Source: Bacteroides congonensis
GTDB taxonomy: Bacteria > Bacteroidota > Bacteroidia > Bacteroidales > Bacteroidaceae
Length of the DNA stretch: 64,000 nt
Direction of reading: 5' to 3'
Assembly: GCF_900130125.1 (NCBI RefSeq)
Contig: NZ_FQXY01000011.1
Coordinates: 310,001 to 374,000 of the forward strand
The notes under the pieces: model-generated
Databases searched by the model: none
Seen by the model: the letters and a program-made list of their open reading frames with translations, nothing else
Told to the model about the DNA's origin: nothing
Shown here: positions 60,811 through 64,000 of the stretch, in pieces
How positions within the stretch are numbered: the first letter of the stretch is position 1
Layout: every line of letters begins with the position of its first letter
Program-made: the position numbers and the translations under genes

Positions 60811-63800
60811 TTAGAAAGTTACGTTAATGCCACCAACAAATGTACGGCTCTTAGGATACGCTGCATAGTCGATACCGGGGTTCATTGCATTTTTCTTGCT
60901 CATGGTGTCTACTTCCGGATCAGAACCGCTGTAGTTTGTCCAACAATACAAGTTGTATCCTGTCAGATATATTCTGACATTTTGCAGGAAAGCTTTCTTC
61001 ACCCATGTTTTGGGCAATGTATAACCTATTGTTATATTGTTGATTCGTAGGAAAGAAGCATCTTCTACTGCGTAATCATATATTTGTGCCTGTGTCATTG
61101 AAGCCGGGTTGTAGATTTGTGCGTTCCGGTTCAGCTCATTCAGACGTAATCCGGCAGTCATCATGTCACCATATGCTTCTTTCACGGCGGTGCTTTCTGC
61201 TGAAAGATTTAATCCGGTTGCAGGATCAATCCAGGAATAGCGATTGCCTAAAGCAAAATCATTATTCAGATTATACCCTTTCTTGCTTCCTGTCTGGAAA
61301 GACGACAAAAGCTTGGTACCGTTGAGAATCACATTTCCTACCGAATAGTTAAAGAAGAAATTGAAATCAAAGTTGCCGATATGACCGTCAAAACCGAATC
61401 CACCCATAACAGGGGCAATTGTGTTGCCTAAACGTTCTTTTACAGGTTGTCCGTCTTCGTCACATTTCAGCTTTAATCCACCGGGTTTATAAGAACCGCC
61501 TGTTACTGAAGCACTGTTGTCTTTCAGACCGTCGCGTAACACCCAGTTTCCGCCTTTCCATACTAAATCTCCGTTCGGGTTAGTTTTCGGGTCATACACT
61601 GTATAGAAACCATTGGCGCGATATCCCCAAATTTCACCTAAGCGTCCACCTTCTTCTACCCGGAAAACTTCATATTTGGAAATATTACTGCCTGCCCATT
61701 TGTAATCTTGCCACGGATTGTCAGTATTCAATTCATCGATACGGCTACGGTTGTAAGCGATGTTAAAGTTAAAGTTCAATCCAAATTTCTTTTGATCCAC
61801 CAATACGGCATTGGCTGTAAATTCAATACCTTTATTCGATGTTTTGCCGAAATTTTGGTATTGATAGGAATAGCCGGTACTTGATGGTACTTCAGCCTGC
61901 ATCAGCAAGTCTTTTGTCGTATTCCAATATACGTCTAAAGAGCCTGAAATGCGGTTGTTCCAAAAGCCGTAATCGATACCGAAATTACGGGTGACGGTTG
62001 TTTCCCATTTTAGATTAGGATTATAAAGCGTGGTGGTATGTTGCAACATGTTAGCCATTGATTCACCGAAGAAAGGAGCACGTGCAGAGTTGTCCGACAT
62101 TGAGAAAGTAGTAGCCAATAATCCTGAGTTGATACGGTTATTACCGGCAGTACCGAAACTTAAACGGACTTTTAATGCGGAAAGCCAATCCTTGGCGTTT
62201 TCCATGAATGCTTCGTCAGACAGACGCCAAGCCAAAGCTGCGGAAGGGAACATTCCCCATTGGTTACCTTTGGCGAACTTGCTGGAACCATCGGCACGCA
62301 TGGTAACCGTCAGCAAGTATTTGTCCATCATGGTGTAATTGACACGTCCGAAGAAAGAGAGCATGTTTTCTTTCGCACCGATGGTTGATTGTGTAGGCAA
62401 TGAAGTACCTGCCCCCATATTCGCTTTCATATCGTCAAATCCCATTGATGTGGGGAAAGATACAGAGACATTTTCTATGGAATTTTTCCAGCTGCTGCTT
62501 ACTTCATGTCCAATCAGGACATTCATGCGGTCACGACCACCGAAGAGTTTCTTGTTTTCGTAAGTTAATGTGTTGGCATTTCTCCAGTTTTTGGAAGTCT
62601 CTCTCAATAAGAAGGCTTGCGGACGTCCGTTATATCCATACTTGGAGTTGGATACGGCATCTGTGCCCCAATATTGTTCTGTATCATCATATCTCCATCC
62701 ATAACCGAATTCTGAACGGAATGTGAAGTTTTTGAAGGGTTTCCAATTTAGACCGATATTATAATTCTGGTTGAATGTCTTGCGGTTCTTTTCTGTAGCC
62801 AATAAGCGTTCTAGTGGTGTTGCGCTTGTTGCCGAGTTATTCTCTTCATCTTCCAGATCGCCGTTGCTTAAAGCGTCGACCGGTCGGAAAGTTATTGCAT
62901 TTGCAACAATTGAGTTAGCGGCATTGCTTTCGTTTGTATCTGCTCCACCGCTTAATCCTTCAATAGAAGAGTAGCTGAAACGTGCATTGAAATCAAGCGT
63001 CATCCATTGGTTCAACTCAGCATTGATTTTAGCATTTACATTATCTTTGTTGAAGCCGGAACCAAGCATGATACTTTTTTCTTCATTGTGAGCATAACTT
63101 ACGCTATATTTAATCTGTTTGCTACCTCCGCTTACGTTTACATTATATTGTTGTTGGTTACCTGTACGTCCGAATATCTCGTCTTGTAAATCTTCTCCCG
63201 GGAAGGACTTCCAAAGATCCATATCTGCATAATTACCATAATTAGCAGTAGAACCAATTTCACGTTGATAAGCCACATAATCGTAAGGGCTTAAAACTTT
63301 AGTCATTTTAGCTACTTTTTTGAAACCAAAGGAAGCGTTAAAATCTACTTGTGTCTTACCTTCCTTACCACTTTTGGTAGTAACAATAATAACACCATTG
63401 GCACCGCGGGCACCGTAGATTGCAGTAGAAGATGCATCCTTCAGAACATCGATACTTTGAATTTCAGATGGAGCTATATCGCTAATGCTTGATACGGGAA
63501 ATCCGTCCACGATATAAAGTGGGGAATTGTCTTGTGATAAAGAACCGCCACCACGTACGCGAATCTTGACGTCTGCATCAGGAGAACCTTCTGTCGTTGT
63601 GATATTGACACCGGCAAGTTTACCGGTCAGTGCTTCAGTTGCACTGGATACTGGTACCACTGCTAAATCTTTAGAATTTACTGATGCTACAGAACCTGTC
63701 AAGTCTCTTTTGTTAACTGTGCCATAGCCGATAACAACTACTTCATCCAATGCTTGTGAGTCATCTTGCATGGTTACATTAACAGATTTTCTTCCTTGAA

Positions 63801-64000
63801 TAGCAATTTCTTGTGTTTTCATACCAATATATGAAATCACAAGCGTCTTTTTTCCATCGACTTTGATAGAAAAGTTACCATCTAAGTCTGTAATCGTACC
63901 ATTGGTCGTATTACCTTTTTCTACAACAGAGGCTCCTATAATAGGTTCTCCGTTGGTGTCTTTCACGTTACCTGTTACGGTAATCGTTTGCGCAGATACG
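60811..64000 (-). CDS. SusC/RagA TonB-dependent transporter, 5' end outside window
   Basis: The 1063 codons present include the end of the signal peptide (VSAQTITVTG), a carboxypeptidase-regulatory-like domain (KDTNGEPIIGASVVEKG), the plug with VDEVVVIGYGTVNKRDLTGS and SGKEGKTQVDF, and the long barrel ending AYPKSRTFVGGINVTF. It imports the oligogalacturonides delivered by SusD. The frame stays open at the right edge, so the start and the PUL promoter lie beyond 64000. No N-terminal STN domain is visible. Confidence 0.95.
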   Translation of the reverse strand, partial: VSAQTITVTGNVKDTNGEPIIGASVVEKGNTTNGTITDLDGNFSIKVDGKKTLVISYIGMKTQEIAIQGRKSVNVTMQDDSQALDEVVVIGYGTVNKRDLTGSVASVNSKDLAVVPVSSATEALTGKLAGVNITTTEGSPDADVKIRVRGGGSLSQDNSPLYIVDGFPVSSISDIAPSEIQSIDVLKDASSTAIYGARGANGVIIVTTKSGKEGKTQVDFNASFGFKKVAKMTKVLSPYDYVAYQREIGSTANYGNYADMDLWKSFPGEDLQDEIFGRTGNQQQYNVNVSGGSKQIKYSVSYAHNEEKSIMLGSGFNKDNVNAKINAELNQWMTLDFNARFSYSSIEGLSGGADTNESNAANSIVANAITFRPVDALSNGDLEDEENNSATSATPLERLLATEKNRKTFNQNYNIGLNWKPFKNFTFRSEFGYGWRYDDTEQYWGTDAVSNSKYGYNGRPQAFLLRETSKNWRNANTLTYENKKLFGGRDRMNVLIGHEVSSSWKNSIENVSVSFPTSMGFDDMKANMGAGTSLPTQSTIGAKENMLSFFGRVNYTMMDKYLLTVTMRADGSSKFAKGNQWGMFPSAALAWRLSDEAFMENAKDWLSALKVRLSFGTAGNNRINSGLLATTFSMSDNSARAPFFGESMANMLQHTTTLYNPNLKWETTVTRNFGIDYGFWNNRISGSLDVYWNTTKDLLMQAEVPSSTGYSYQYQNFGKTSNKGIEFTANAVLVDQKKFGLNFNFNIAYNRSRIDELNTDNPWQDYKWAGSNISKYEVFRVEEGGRLGEIWGYRANGFYTVYDPKTNPNGDLVWKGGNWVLRDGLKDNSASVTGGSYKPGGLKLKCDEDGQPVKERLGNTIAPVMGGFGFDGHIGNFDFNFFFNYSVGNVILNGTKLLSSFQTGSKKGYNLNNDFALGNRYSWIDPATGLNLSAESTAVKEAYGDMMTAGLRLNELNRNAQIYNPASMTQAQIYDYAVEDASFLRINNITIGYTLPKTWVKKAFLQNVRIYLTGYNLYCWTNYSGSDPEVDTMSKKNAMNPGIDYAAYPKSRTFVGGINVTF

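Overview
The window reads as chromosomal DNA of a gut Bacteroides species (Bacteroidota), probably of the B. thetaiotaomicron/ovatus group. The evidence is a SusC/SusD pair, a hybrid two-component system regulator with beta-propeller sensor, a nuo operon lacking nuoE/F/G with fused nuoCD, a MurF-alanine racemase fusion, and repeated promoter -7 boxes of the Bacteroides form TAnnTTTG. No phage, insertion sequence, tRNA, rRNA or CRISPR array was seen.

Layout. 1-1.1 kb: the tail of a discoidin-like protein facing an EamA-type exporter. 1.3-4.6 kb: an ABC-type ATPase plus a DUF4435 (TOPRIM-like) protein, the two-gene arrangement of PARIS/OLD-like defence systems, followed by an MscS channel. 4.6-9.9 kb: an AraC regulator, a TonB-dependent receptor and a surface beta-helix lipoprotein. 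10.0-12.9 kb: a soluble multi-PAS/GAF histidine kinase. 13-23.5 kb (minus strand): respiratory complex I genes nuoA-B-CD-H-I-J-K-L-M-N, preceded by a small secreted protein. 23.6-28.3 kb (minus): dxs, trkA, trkH. 28.4-36.5 kb (plus): GSCFA protein, MurF-Alr fusion, tatA, tatC and a Dna2-like nuclease-helicase. 36.5-36.8 kb: a probable structured small RNA.

36.9-64 kb is a pectin-use region. On the minus strand lie a hexuronate-type MFS permease, a KduI with a signal peptide and an orphan galactitol-type PTS EIIC. Facing away from them are GH105, a CE8 esterase and a CE12-CE8 fusion. An MNT-HEPN toxin-antitoxin pair and a small HTH/coiled-coil protein with a long structured leader are inserted before the HTCS regulator. 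Convergent to the HTCS is a susC-susD-surface lipoprotein-pectate lyase x3 operon that runs off the right edge. Together these suggest that surface lyases cut homogalacturonan, esterases remove methyl and acetyl groups, SusCD imports the oligomers, GH105 and KduI process unsaturated uronates, and the HTCS senses the periplasmic products.

The most unusual signals are in non-coding DNA. Two unrelated spacers (5.57-5.68 kb and 43.54-43.74 kb) hold tandem short palindromes with a 22-bp period. Several spacers between co-directional genes (2.1, 14.4, 20.4, 25.1 and 31.9 kb) consist almost wholly of degenerate AT-rich heptamers such as TTAACCA, TTAGTGA, TTTACAA, AATACCT and GTTTACC, often running exactly from one stop codon towards the next start. 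A pair of 14-15 bp palindromes 22 bp apart lies in the divergent pectin promoter region, and two spacers (36.58-36.79 and 46.63-47.00 kb) look like structured RNA genes.
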